Counted from the first letter of the stretch, positions 34,716 through 43,207 are shown. The stretch is DNA of 64,000 nucleotides from Verrucomicrobiota bacterium (GCA_016235595.1 JACRJX010000048.1:186001-250000), one strand, 5' to 3'. A program made the numbers and translations. Notes: a model not told the origin generated them from the sequence alone.

Positions 34716-36599
34716 ATGAGCCGAGAGAAACAATGTCCTCAATGCAAGACGGTGTATGACGCCGATGTGCCGCTGGGCCTTTGTCCTGCTTGTCTTTTGA
34801 AACACGCGTTGGAGCCGGAATGGCTCACTGGTGAGGCGGCGGACCTGCTTGGGAAAACTGACTTGAATTCGCCGGTAAGAGGCGAGCTGGCGTCTTGCTT
34901 TCCAGAGTTGGAGATTCTGGAGGAGATTGGCCGGGGTGGAACCGGCACAGTGTACAAAGCCCGCCAGAAACAACTTGATCGGCTGGTGGCGCTCAAGGTC
35001 ATCGCGCCGCACATTGCCCAGGACCCAACCTACATCGCCCGCTTTCGATCCGAAGCCACCGCCGCGGCGCGCCTCAATCATCCGCACGTTGTTCAAATCT
35101 ATTCGGCAGGCGAAGCCAAAGGTCTTCATTATTTGGTCGAGGAATTCGTCGAGGGTGAATCGCTGCGACAGCGGCTCGATCGCCACGGCCGCATGGACCC
35201 GGAGGAGGCGCTGGCTGTCTGCGTGTATCTGGCGGAGGCATTAGACTACGCTTGGCGGGAAACGCGCCTGATTCATCGCGACATCAAGCCGGACAACATC
35301 CTGCTGTCCACGAAAGGTGTGGCGAAACTGAGCGACCTTGGCCTGGCCAAGTGCGTGGGCGAGGGAGCCAGCGACTTGACCCGCAGCGACCTGACGGTCG
35401 GCACGCCTCACTATATCAGTCCGGAGCAAGCCCGCGGCGAAAAGGGCATAGACTTTCGCAGCGACATCTACAGCCTCGGTTGCACGCTGTATCACATGCT
35501 CAGCGGCCAGCGGCCTTATGAGTTCGCAGCCGATGAATCACCGATGGCGGTGGTGGTCAGGCAGATCAGCGAACCGCCACCCGAAATCGCCCGCGTGTTG
35601 CCTGCTTGCCCCATGCCGGTGGTGGCACTGCTGAACCAGATGCTGGCGAAACGTCCCGGCGACCGCCATCAGAGCTACGGAGAATTGATCAGCGAATTGT
35701 GGCAGGCGCACGACGCGGTTGCACAAGGCGCGGGCAAAAACGTTGCTGTCAGGCGGCAACCCGCTGCGCCCGGCCCGGGCAAGAAATGGGAGATGGCGGT
35801 TGGCGGCATGACCGCGGTGGTCGCGATCGTGGCGCTGTTGATGTGGGCGCCGTGGAATGAGCGTGAATTGTCCAAGACTGTGGCGCCAATGGTCCAGCCT
35901 ATCCAGGAACGAGACAGTAAGCAGAAAGGGAAGCCAAGACCTTCTGAAGCCAACCCGGTTGTTCCCAGTATGCCGGTTGCCCCAGTGTTGCCTGATGGAT
36001 TCCAGCCGTTGTTCAATGGCCGCGACCTGAAGGGTTGGATGCCGATGCAAACAACGGGCCGGAAGGACGACGTGCATCAACCGGCCATGGATGGCTGGAG
36101 CGTGCAAAACGGCGAACTGATTTGCTCTACCGACCAGTCCGGCTGGCTGAAGTCAGAACGGCAATACGGCGATTTCGTGTTGCAGTTGGAATACAAGCTC
36201 CCGCCGGATGGCAACAGCGGCGTTCATATTCGTTGCCCTGATTCGGGGTCTCTTTCGCGCGTGGGCATGGAAATCCAGATCATTGACGAGCACGTCATCT
36301 CTGCCCGCGGATACCGCTCGCGTCCCGGCCAACTGACGGGCGGGATATACGGCATCGCCGGATTGAGCCAGCCGCCGCAACGGCCGATCGGGGAATGGAA
36401 CTCGATGGAGATTCGTTGCGAGGGGGACAACGTCGAAGTGATGCTCAACGGCACGCGCACTGTGAGCGCGAACATGAACCAAAGCCCGGAACTGAGCAAT
36501 CGCCCGCGCTCCGGCTACATCGGCCTTTCCAATTACAAAGGCGAAGCGAAGGGCACAACGTTTCGCAACATCCGCATCAAGGAACTTCCCGCAAAGTAA
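34716..36599 (+). CDS. Membrane Ser/Thr protein kinase fused to a DUF1080 domain
   Basis: 627 residues. An N-terminal zinc ribbon (CPQC...CPAC, residues 8-26) precedes a Hanks-type kinase: glycine loop IGRGGTGTVYKA (about 71), VALKVI lysine, HRDIKPDNIL (about 186), DLGLAK in place of DFG (about 206) and GTPHYISPEQARG. One transmembrane helix (about 358-380) leads to a Pro/Lys-rich linker and an exported DUF1080 (3-keto-disaccharide hydrolase/LamG-like) domain from about 425 (FQPLFNGRDLKGW...GNSGVHIR). The external domain could sense a glycan and signal inward to the sigma factor encoded just upstream. DLG is common in bacterial kinases, so activity is expected. Confidence 0.88.
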   Translation: MSREKQCPQCKTVYDADVPLGLCPACLLKHALEPEWLTGEAADLLGKTDLNSPVRGELASCFPELEILEEIGRGGTGTVYKARQKQLDRLVALKVIAPHIAQDPTYIARFRSEATAAARLNHPHVVQIYSAGEAKGLHYLVEEFVEGESLRQRLDRHGRMDPEEALAVCVYLAEALDYAWRETRLIHRDIKPDNILLSTKGVAKLSDLGLAKCVGEGASDLTRSDLTVGTPHYISPEQARGEKGIDFRSDIYSLGCTLYHMLSGQRPYEFAADESPMAVVVRQISEPPPEIARVLPACPMPVVALLNQMLAKRPGDRHQSYGELISELWQAHDAVAQGAGKNVAVRRQPAAPGPGKKWEMAVGGMTAVVAIVALLMWAPWNERELSKTVAPMVQPIQERDSKQKGKPRPSEANPVVPSMPVAPVLPDGFQPLFNGRDLKGWMPMQTTGRKDDVHQPAMDGWSVQNGELICSTDQSGWLKSERQYGDFVLQLEYKLPPDGNSGVHIRCPDSGSLSRVGMEIQIIDEHVISARGYRSRPGQLTGGIYGIAGLSQPPQRPIGEWNSMEIRCEGDNVEVMLNGTRTVSANMNQSPELSNRPRSGYIGLSNYKGEAKGTTFRNIRIKELPAK

Positions 36600-36687
36600 T
36601 GCTGCGTCGTGGCTGCCGGAGGGGCTGCGGTTGTTGATCCTCCCGGCTCGCCAGCCAACGGGGCGCGATGATTCACAAACTTCTTCT

Positions 36688-36716
36688 GTAACCTTTCCCC
36701 GTTTTTTCTTCAGTAG
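36688..36716 (+). promoter_or_regulatory. ECF-type promoter motif, copy 2
   Basis: GTAACCT, 13 nt, CTTCAGTAG, same boxes and spacing as copies 1 and 3. Similarity to copy 3 continues about 25 bases downstream and includes an ATG at the same distance, and upstream through GGGGCGCGATGAT. Confidence 0.6.
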
Positions 36717-36724
36717 CATGTGAA

Positions 36725-36847
36725 ATGTCACTTTGCTCAAACAACGTCCGCGGTAATGGTTTTATCCCGAACTGCGGCAACCACACATTGTTCAACAGTC
36801 CGATGCGCATCAACGACTTCAGAAACAAGATGGCGCAAACGCCATAA
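36725..36847 (+). CDS. Possible 40-residue small ORF or leader peptide
   Basis: ATG 36725 follows the ECF-type motif by 8 bp and opens a frame of 40 codons (MSLCSNNVRGNGFIP... ending KMAQTP) closing 44 bp before the thioredoxin-propeller gene. There is no Shine-Dalgarno, so it would have to be leaderless. Composition is not clearly coding. It could be the relic of an older gene; low confidence. Confidence 0.2.
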   Translation: MSLCSNNVRGNGFIPNCGNHTLFNSPMRINDFRNKMAQTP

Positions 36848-36890
36848 GACAAGCACCTGCGCAGCGTTCGCATTACGAAAAGGAGACGCC

Positions 36891-38639
36891 ATGAAAACGA
36901 AACGATACAACGACATGCCTCACGGGATGACTCATTACAGATGGCGGGTGTGCTGGCTCGCCGCTGTGATCGCTGCGACCGTTCTCTGTAATCCCGGCGT
37001 TACGAATGCCGCGGCGAACATGAGGCCTGTCAGGCGAGGGGCCGAGAATGAACAAAAAGTGCCTTTGAATTTCACGCTCGCGGACGCCTACGGCAGGGAG
37101 GTGCGCGCAGACGATTACCGCGGTCTGCCGCTACTCATTATCGTTGGGGCGTGCTGGTGCGGAGGCTGCCAGAAGGACGCTTTGGTGCTGCAAACGGTGG
37201 AACAGAAATACCGCGGGCGCGGATTGCAGACGATTCGGAGCACCTCGTTGGACAACGAACTGCCCATTTGGGAATTCGTAAAACACTATCGCCTGCCGAG
37301 CGTTCCGCTGGTGGATCCAGTCCGGGAGTTCGAAAAGCAATACAACCGTAGTGGCTGGACTTTCCTGATGTTGGTCGACGCAGCCGGACGCGTTGTCTAT
37401 CGCGCCAATTCCCCGATAGACTGGACTCGTGTCGAGCCGCGCATCGTTGCGTTGCTGCCGAAGGAAAACCCTGCAAAACCCATCGAAAGGGATGGTGTAA
37501 CTTACCCGCCGGGTGTGCTGACACGATCCGATGAGATCCAACGGGGACGGTCGCGCGACTGTTTCCCCTCCATGGCGTGCGCGGCCGACGGCAGGAAGTA
37601 CGTCGTTTTTACGACGAATCGCAACGGTACTCAGGATGTCTATCTTCGAGTCTTCGACGGCAAACAATGGCTGCCGGACCGTCCCGTCGCCGCCACCCAG
37701 GCCGATGAATTCGACGGAACGGTGATCGTGGACGGCAAGAACCGGGCATGGATGAGCTGGACCAGTAATGCACGAGGGCCGCGCTACGATATCTTTGTGG
37801 CGCTCGTGTCCGCCGACTCGTCGGTGGGCGAGCCCATGCAAGTAACACAATCCAATGACGATGCCATGCATGCCCGCATGGCGGTGGACTCGCGCGGCCG
37901 ACTGTGGGTGACGTATTACCACTGGCAGGAGTTTGAGGGTCGTTCGCGCGACAAGGAGGTTTACGCGCGATACCTTGAAGGCACCCAGTGGTCGAAAGAG
38001 ATGCACATCTCACCGGAGGACGTTCCTGATTATGAGGACCACACCGACCCCGTTGTGGCGGCACTGGGCGACGCGATGGTGTTCGCGTGGTCATGGGATT
38101 TTCATTGGCCGAAGGGTTACTCGCGAGTTCCCGACAAGCCGAGCATTTTTCTGCGCAAAATCAACTTTCAAGGAGTCCTGGACCGCGCGCGTGCCGTCAG
38201 CGGCCCCAATTGCGATAGCCGGCCGGCCATCGCTGTGGCCCCTGACGGCCGGGTTTGGTGCGCATGGGAAAGTGCTTCGCCGGCAGGTGGCGTGAAAAAC
38301 GTCAGTTTCAGCGCCGAAGACTTGGCAGTCGCTGAAGACCCGGGGCTTGGTACGAATGTCGGCGGGTTACAAAAGAACATCTGCACGCCATGCCTGACCA
38401 TCAGCCCGCAAGGCACTGCAGCCATGGTATGGGCCGCTGTGGACGCGGCGGGCCGCTGGATGCTGAAGCAAGTTACCCGCGGCGTGAAAGACCCGTCTTG
38501 GACGAGTCCGCGAACCATCGTTGACAAAGGCAACCCGAGATTCCCCTCCATCGCCTACGCGAAGGATGGCAAACTAAACGTCGCCTACGCTGTGGATAAA
38601 GAGAACCGGCGCGAGATCGAGGTCTACACCGAGCCATGA
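36891..38639 (+). CDS. Exported thioredoxin-fold / BNR-like propeller fusion
   Basis: 582 residues. Long n-region then hydrophobic signal (WLAAVIAATVLCNPGVTNA). Residues about 55-200 form a TlpA/AhpC-like thioredoxin fold (PLNFTLADAYGREVRADDYR, redox-type motif ACWCGGCQKDA, LVDPVREFEKQY). The rest (about 210-582) is a beta-propeller with repeated blades (GRLWVTYYHWQEF, GRVWCAWESASP, GTAAMVWAAVDAAG). Start at ATG 36891 with an ideal AAGGAG seven bases ahead. The extra cysteine (C-W-C-G-G-C) is atypical. The propeller could recognise or cleave a glycan; a redox role is inferred from the motif only. Confidence 0.75.
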   Translation: MKTKRYNDMPHGMTHYRWRVCWLAAVIAATVLCNPGVTNAAANMRPVRRGAENEQKVPLNFTLADAYGREVRADDYRGLPLLIIVGACWCGGCQKDALVLQTVEQKYRGRGLQTIRSTSLDNELPIWEFVKHYRLPSVPLVDPVREFEKQYNRSGWTFLMLVDAAGRVVYRANSPIDWTRVEPRIVALLPKENPAKPIERDGVTYPPGVLTRSDEIQRGRSRDCFPSMACAADGRKYVVFTTNRNGTQDVYLRVFDGKQWLPDRPVAATQADEFDGTVIVDGKNRAWMSWTSNARGPRYDIFVALVSADSSVGEPMQVTQSNDDAMHARMAVDSRGRLWVTYYHWQEFEGRSRDKEVYARYLEGTQWSKEMHISPEDVPDYEDHTDPVVAALGDAMVFAWSWDFHWPKGYSRVPDKPSIFLRKINFQGVLDRARAVSGPNCDSRPAIAVAPDGRVWCAWESASPAGGVKNVSFSAEDLAVAEDPGLGTNVGGLQKNICTPCLTISPQGTAAMVWAAVDAAGRWMLKQVTRGVKDPSWTSPRTIVDKGNPRFPSIAYAKDGKLNVAYAVDKENRREIEVYTEP

Positions 38640-38994
38640 GCGCGCAGCCAACAGTGCATTCTGAATACCCACCGGTCTCTGCAACTTTGAGAGCACCGTG
38701 ATTCCCAGTCCATAGGCGGCGAACACGAAAACCCGGTCGTTTTGGGTGTTCGCTGCTGACACGCCGCCACGGATTTCGTTCAGGCACGTCATCATTCGCG
38801 CTTGGAAGGGGACGCTCTGTGGTTTCCCGGCCAACGCCGGCCGCCGGGTCAATGGGGCGCGATGATGCCCTCACTTCTTCTGTAACCTTTCGCTGGTTTC
38901 TCTTCAGTAGTCTGCGAGATGAGACTTCTGCCAAAAGTTTGTGAGAGTCGCCAGAGCGAAGGACCACGTGTTTTTTTGCAGGGAGGATATGACC
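38640..38994. other. Intergenic region with ECF-type motif
   Basis: Holds motif copy 3 (38882-38910) and a GC-rich inverted stretch near 38820-38850 (CGGCCAACGCCGGCCG) that could be the terminator stem of the preceding gene. Open frames here lack homology and ribosome binding sites. Confidence 0.55.
38882..38910 (+). promoter_or_regulatory. ECF-type promoter motif, copy 3
   Basis: GTAACCT, 13 nt, CTTCAGTAG, about 85 bp before the start of the Tat-exported TIM-barrel gene. Confidence 0.6.
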
Positions 38995-39963
38995 ATGAAT
39001 AATTCACCGGCCTTTTCCCGCCGCGCATTTCTGCAAGCCATGGGTGGCCTTGCTCTAGCCGGCGCCGGCCAGCCCTGTCGCGGCGCATTCGCGCCGGCAC
39101 GGTTGATCGTCTCCTGCCGCGACCTGGTATTGAAGGACACCGGCAAAAGCGACAGTTGGACCGCGATGAAAGAGCTGGGACTGGGTGGCGTTGAGGTCCG
39201 CGTTGAGGATGACCTGTCTTGTCCGGGCCTTTTTCATCCAACGAAGCGTTACAGCGTCGCCACCGCCGATGGCGTCCAGATGCTCCAGGATGAGTTGGCC
39301 GCCCATGGGGTCGTTATCACCGCGTTCGGCTTGTTCAGAAGAGGATCGGAATGGCGGACCCAGAAGAATATCAGCCCCGGGCGCCTGCTGGTGCCGATAG
39401 CTCAAAGGCTGGGTGTCAAAGTCATTCGGATTGACGTCCAGGCGCGCAAGCTGACGTCGAAGGAGTTTCTGCCGGCTGCCATCAGGGCATGCAAACATCT
39501 CTGCGAGGCCGCCGAGGGCACGCAGGTTGCCTTCGGTGTCGAGAACCACAGCATGAACACCAACGACCCGGCGTTCCTCCAACAGCTCCTGGACGGTGTG
39601 GGCTCCAAACACTTCGGCATGACACTGGATGCGAACAACTTCTACTGGTATGGCTGGCCGCTGCAGCAGGTTTACGGCCTCTACGAAAGATTCGCGCCGC
39701 GTGTCGTCCATACCCACTGCAAGAGCGTCCGCTACCCGGCAAACCAGCGAAACGTTCGCCGGCAGCCGGACAAGAGCTATCTCGATCACTCCGCGCCGAT
39801 CTACGACGGCGACATTGATTATCGGCGCGTCGCGGCGATCCTGCGGAAGGCGAACTACCAGCACGACCTTTGTCTGGAGAACGAATGTCTGCACCACTTC
39901 CCCGCCGCGCAGCATCTGGACATCCTGAAGAAAGAGGTCGCGTTGCTGAAGAGCCTCGCATGA
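38995..39963 (+). CDS. Tat-exported xylose-isomerase-like TIM-barrel protein
   Basis: 322 residues of the AP-endonuclease-2/sugar-phosphate isomerase-epimerase superfamily: GLGGVEVRVEDDLSCPG, VKVIRIDVQARKL, VAFGVENHSMNTND, FGMTLDANNFYWYG, VVHTHCKSVRYP and a late CLENECLHHF Glu segment supply the usual metal-binding Glu/Asp/His set. The N-terminus SRRAFLQAMGGLALAGAG is a twin-arginine signal, implying folding with metal before export. ATG 38995 lies 8 bases after GGGAGG; ATG 38989 is too close. It probably epimerises or isomerises a sugar released outside the cytoplasm. Confidence 0.8.
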   Translation: MNNSPAFSRRAFLQAMGGLALAGAGQPCRGAFAPARLIVSCRDLVLKDTGKSDSWTAMKELGLGGVEVRVEDDLSCPGLFHPTKRYSVATADGVQMLQDELAAHGVVITAFGLFRRGSEWRTQKNISPGRLLVPIAQRLGVKVIRIDVQARKLTSKEFLPAAIRACKHLCEAAEGTQVAFGVENHSMNTNDPAFLQQLLDGVGSKHFGMTLDANNFYWYGWPLQQVYGLYERFAPRVVHTHCKSVRYPANQRNVRRQPDKSYLDHSAPIYDGDIDYRRVAAILRKANYQHDLCLENECLHHFPAAQHLDILKKEVALLKSLA

Positions 39964-40110
39964 ACACAGAAACCAAGGCGCGCGCTGACGCAAGGTCAAA
40001 CGTTCTTCCGGCGCTGTGGGGAGAGGCAGATGTGTTTTCCCCGAATGGCTTCCTGTGCCATGCGATCAATTCCCCGGTCAGCCTGGCACGTTAATTTGGA
40101 GAACCCGATT

Positions 40111-40668
40111 ATGAAAAAACTACTGATGCTGATGGTGGCGGCGGGAGTGGTCCTGTCCGCGAGCGCACAGTCGCCCGTGCAGGTCACAGTCCAGCGGACC
40201 TCCAAAAAGAAAAGTGAGCAGGGAGAGGTGAGACGGGGCAGCAGAACCCGGATCTTTCCGCACAACACGGCCGACGCGTCGATGACACTGCGCATCACCC
40301 TTCAGAACATCAGCGGGCGTTCAATCGAAGACATGGTCGTCAGATGGGGCATTGCAAAAGTGCGGTTGCGCCGCGGCGGCCAGACAGGAGATGTGGCTTA
40401 CGGCCGGGATGAGAAGTGTTCCCTGAAGTCGAACGAGATCAAGGTCATCGAAACCGAGACCGTGGAGGCCAGCAGTTCGGAATCACAACTGACCGATTTC
40501 AAGAAGGGTGAAAAAATACACGGCCACGGCGTGCAACTCCTGATCGGGGGCAAGGTGCTGTGGGAGGAGTTCGTGCCACCCACCGTCAAGAAATCATTCG
40601 AGAACCTGAGGCCCCTCAGCGATCAGGAAAAGGACGAGGATCACGGGAAGTCGAAGAAGAAGAAGTGA
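40111..40668 (+). CDS. Small exported protein of unknown function
   Basis: 185 residues with a signal peptide (MKKLLMLMVAAGVVLSASA). The mature part is beta-rich (ASMTLRITLQNISGRSIEDM, VQLLIGGKVLWEEF), consistent with an immunoglobulin-like or CARDB-type sandwich, and ends in a Lys/Glu-rich tail (KDEDHGKSKKKK). Shine-Dalgarno TTGGAG precedes ATG 40111. It follows the TIM-barrel gene by about 150 bp and may share its transcript. I do not recognise the family. Confidence 0.65.
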   Translation: MKKLLMLMVAAGVVLSASAQSPVQVTVQRTSKKKSEQGEVRRGSRTRIFPHNTADASMTLRITLQNISGRSIEDMVVRWGIAKVRLRRGGQTGDVAYGRDEKCSLKSNEIKVIETETVEASSSESQLTDFKKGEKIHGHGVQLLIGGKVLWEEFVPPTVKKSFENLRPLSDQEKDEDHGKSKKKK

Positions 40669-40773
40669 CCCTCCGTGGTGGCGGCCGTCCAGAGACGGGT
40701 TGTCCACTGGCGCGTCAGGGACTTCATTTGTTTTCAGCCTGAACGCAGACTATCGAGCCACGTGGTAGAGTCA

Positions 40774-41445
40774 TCACGAGGGCGGGGCTTCATCTTTCCA
40801 CGAATCGTCGTGCTGTGCGCCCCAGAGGTCGGTCTGCGGCAGGATCAATTCGGGCAGGTTGCCCTGCGCCAGATCCTTGGGCAGCGGATGGTGCCGCGCG
40901 GGCACGCCGTAGGCCAGCGTGTCGGGCGGCACATCCTTGTTCACAAGCGAGCCGGCGCCGATGAATGAGTTGCGCCCGATGGTCACGCCCGGGCAGATGG
41001 TCACGCCGCCGCCAATGCAGACGTGGTCCTCGAGCCGCGCTCCTTCCACGGGGGCGGTGCGCCGCATGGGAAATTTGTCGTTCAGGAAGGTCGTGCCCGG
41101 CCCGATGAACACGCTGTTGCCGATGACCGTGGTGCTGGGGATGTAAACGTGTGCCATGATCTTCACGCCATCGCCGATGCGGATGCGGCCCTCGAGCGTG
41201 CATTTGTGATGGACCACACAACGGTTGCCGATGGTGACCTCGGCGCGGATCAACACGTGATGCCCGCATTGGAAACGGTGGCCGATGGTGGTGTTGGCGT
41301 AGATGACCGTCCCGGACCGGATGATGGCATGGTCGCCGATGCGCGTCGGCTGCGAGTCACCCGGATACCGATAGCCCAGAATGACATCCGCATCCACCTG
41401 CGCATGCCGGCCGACCTCGTAGAAAGATTCACCTGGCGTTTTCAT
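40774..41445 (-). CDS. Left-handed beta-helix (hexapeptide repeat) acyltransferase
   Basis: 223 residues made largely of hexapeptide repeats (ADVILGY, IIRSGTVIYANTTIG, VHHKCTLEGRIRIGDGVKI, SVFIGPGTTFLND, VCIGGGVTICPGVTIGRNSFIGAG). The His, Asn and Gly pattern resembles WbbJ/WlbB-type sugar N- or O-acetyltransferases. Soluble, no signal. Its ATG (41445) lies inside the last codons of the ceramidase-like gene (17-bp overlap), so the two are co-translated. It would acetylate a nucleotide sugar or serine-type acceptor; target unknown. Confidence 0.82.
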   Translation of the reverse strand: MKTPGESFYEVGRHAQVDADVILGYRYPGDSQPTRIGDHAIIRSGTVIYANTTIGHRFQCGHHVLIRAEVTIGNRCVVHHKCTLEGRIRIGDGVKIMAHVYIPSTTVIGNSVFIGPGTTFLNDKFPMRRTAPVEGARLEDHVCIGGGVTICPGVTIGRNSFIGAGSLVNKDVPPDTLAYGVPARHHPLPKDLAQGNLPELILPQTDLWGAQHDDSWKDEAPPS

Positions 41446-43048
41446 GTTTCGCAAACTGGTTGAGGATCTCGATGCCTTTGTCGGCCAGGACATCGCCGGC
41501 CGGTTTTTTGTACGGCGGCCGGAACTTCGTGTAACGGTAGTACGAGCTCATGTATTCGCGATCACCGGTGTTCGGTCCGTCGGTCAGGTAGCCGTGGGAG
41601 ACGTTGACGTAACCGCACGGAATCGCCAGCGGCAGAGGCGAACGGCTGCGAATCTGCCGCCCGATTCCCAGAAACGGCTCGAAAGGCATGCCGACGATCC
41701 CGACGTCGCCCAATCGAAGGACGTACATTTCCACTTCCAGATATTTGAGCACTGTGCCGGCTTTGCCGGTCTGACGCAACTGGAGAGCCCACCGGTTCCA
41801 CGGCAGGACGGCCTCGATCAGCTTGCCCCGATAAGCGGGCGTGAGTTCTGTCGGGAAGTTCAATCCCACGCACGCGAGCGTGTTTTGGTCGCCAGCCGCC
41901 GCGCGACGGATGAAGTCCTCCATTTCGGCGATCTCTGCCTTCAAGACGTTCTCGGAGGGAAGCGGCCCGAGCGGTATCCGCGCGTTTTCTGCGGCGTAGT
42001 TCAGGCCGTCGCGGCGGGAGGGCTTGAGTTTATCGAGCGCCTTGATGTAGCTCTCGCCGAGCATGCGTCCGTATTTCTCGGCGAGTTCGACACCGCCCCG
42101 GAACATCCCCTTGCCATTGATGTCGCCGGCGCACCCTTGCATGAAGCTGACCGGCAGGGGGGTGGACGGCGAGAGATGTTTGGCCACCAGGTCGCAGGCC
42201 ACCTGTGGCCAATCGCCGAAAACGACAGGCTTCTCCGGATGGTAGGAGGCGACCGGATGTCCGGTGAATTGCGCCAGTGCGGCGACCGGTTTGCCCTGCT
42301 CGTTCTTGAGCACGACGATCGGCGCTTGCCGGTCCATGTCACCGTTGAAGTCCACGCCCATCAGGTCGCGGTCTTCTTCGCGCATGAGATAGGTGGAGCC
42401 ATCGGCGCGCCGGCCTTTCCGGTTGTAGGTAATCCGGCCCTCGGTCCCCTCAGCCCACCACACCGTCACTGGTTGGAGCATCGCGGGCAGGCGTTTGGCG
42501 TGACTGCGCAGTTGGGCGAGCATCTCGCGGCCAACCGGCAGCAGTTTCGCCTCTGGCAACCCTTCCGACGGCGGGATGCAGTAGCTCGCGTAGGCTCCCA
42601 CTGGATTGCTCGCCATGACCAGATCCGAGTGGTTGTGGGAGACGAACAGAAGCACGTTCGAGACCGGCAGCTTCAGGTCGTCGGCAATTGCGCGGCGGAA
42701 CATGGCGCTCACATTGGCGGCTACCGGTGAGAGGAGATGCGCGGTCACCAGACACAAGCGCAACTCGCCGTCCTCCAGCAGAGTGACGGTGGTCTTCAGC
42801 GGCCCGGCTACCTTTGCCACCTTCGCCCCGGTCCGGCTTGAAGTCGGCGTATTGGCTTCCGGCAATATCGCGAACTCCAATGAAGCAGCGCGCAGACGCG
42901 GATGCTCGACGGGCGCGGCGCCGGCCGTCATCGTCCACGCTTGCGCGATGCCGAAGAGCAGCAGAAGACTTCTCCATCCCAGAGTCCGACCAATTTGTTT
43001 TCGGCAATGCTTGCGCTCTGCCGTCACCTCCATCGTATTCGTTTGCAT
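41429..43048 (-). CDS. Exported neutral/alkaline ceramidase-like protein (paralogue 1)
   Basis: 539 residues. A long positively charged n-region then a hydrophobic signal (SLLLLFGIAQAWTMTAGA). The fold matches the neutral/alkaline non-lysosomal ceramidase N-domain: LFVSHNHSDLV (expected zinc-His region), FTGHPVASYHPEKPVVFGDW, FMQGCAGDINGKG and VGMPFEPFLGIG. Many such proteins beside glycan genes are not true ceramidases. Start at ATG 43048 with AAAGGAGCC directly ahead. Promoter at 43071-43099. Co-translated with the hexapeptide acyltransferase. Confidence 0.75.
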   Translation of the reverse strand: MQTNTMEVTAERKHCRKQIGRTLGWRSLLLLFGIAQAWTMTAGAAPVEHPRLRAASLEFAILPEANTPTSSRTGAKVAKVAGPLKTTVTLLEDGELRLCLVTAHLLSPVAANVSAMFRRAIADDLKLPVSNVLLFVSHNHSDLVMASNPVGAYASYCIPPSEGLPEAKLLPVGREMLAQLRSHAKRLPAMLQPVTVWWAEGTEGRITYNRKGRRADGSTYLMREEDRDLMGVDFNGDMDRQAPIVVLKNEQGKPVAALAQFTGHPVASYHPEKPVVFGDWPQVACDLVAKHLSPSTPLPVSFMQGCAGDINGKGMFRGGVELAEKYGRMLGESYIKALDKLKPSRRDGLNYAAENARIPLGPLPSENVLKAEIAEMEDFIRRAAAGDQNTLACVGLNFPTELTPAYRGKLIEAVLPWNRWALQLRQTGKAGTVLKYLEVEMYVLRLGDVGIVGMPFEPFLGIGRQIRSRSPLPLAIPCGYVNVSHGYLTDGPNTGDREYMSSYYRYTKFRPPYKKPAGDVLADKGIEILNQFAKHENAR

Positions 43049-43070
43049 GGCTCCTTTGAACTGCGTCGGC

Positions 43071-43099
43071 ATTGTAGGTCGCTGTCGCAGACGTACAAG
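43071..43099 (-). promoter_or_regulatory. CTTGTG-family promoter (copy a)
   Basis: Minus-strand CTTGTA, 17-nt spacer, TACAAT, then GCCGACGCAGTTCAAAGGAG to the ATG at 43048. Same geometry as the copies at 46725, 49730, 52794, 54720 and 57076. Confidence 0.6.
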
Positions 43100-43102
43100 C
43101 GC

Positions 43103-43207
43103 TCATTTGCAAAACACATCCATGAGTTTTGTGATGGGATCCCGCCAGAGAGTGCCGCCGCGATCACGAGTGCGGCGTCGCTTTCAGCGTCGTTGCGCAG
43201 CGAGCCG
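43103..43207 (-). pseudogene. Frameshifted copy of the NRAMP-like gene's 3' end
   Basis: About 105 bp resembling 54946-55051, the last ~34 codons of the NRAMP-like transporter. The stop-codon end matches at 29 of 34 bases and the inner end at 21 of 21, with a weaker middle. Translated on the minus strand it begins GSLRNDA like the transporter and then shifts frame. Nothing transporter-like lies further upstream. It abuts the -35 box of the promoter at 43071-43099. Confidence 0.6.

Larger units (their letters stand above)
36600..36890. other. Intergenic region with ECF-type motif and possible small ORF
   Basis: Contains motif copy 2 (36688-36716) and an unproven 40-codon ORF (36725-36847). 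No other gene is supported. Confidence 0.6.

Noticed and set aside
38574..38852. 92-codon minus-strand ORF with a hydrophobic stretch (FVFAAYGLGITVL)
   Set aside because: Partly overlaps the end of the propeller gene, lacks a ribosome site and resembles nothing I know. Possible relic but unsupported.
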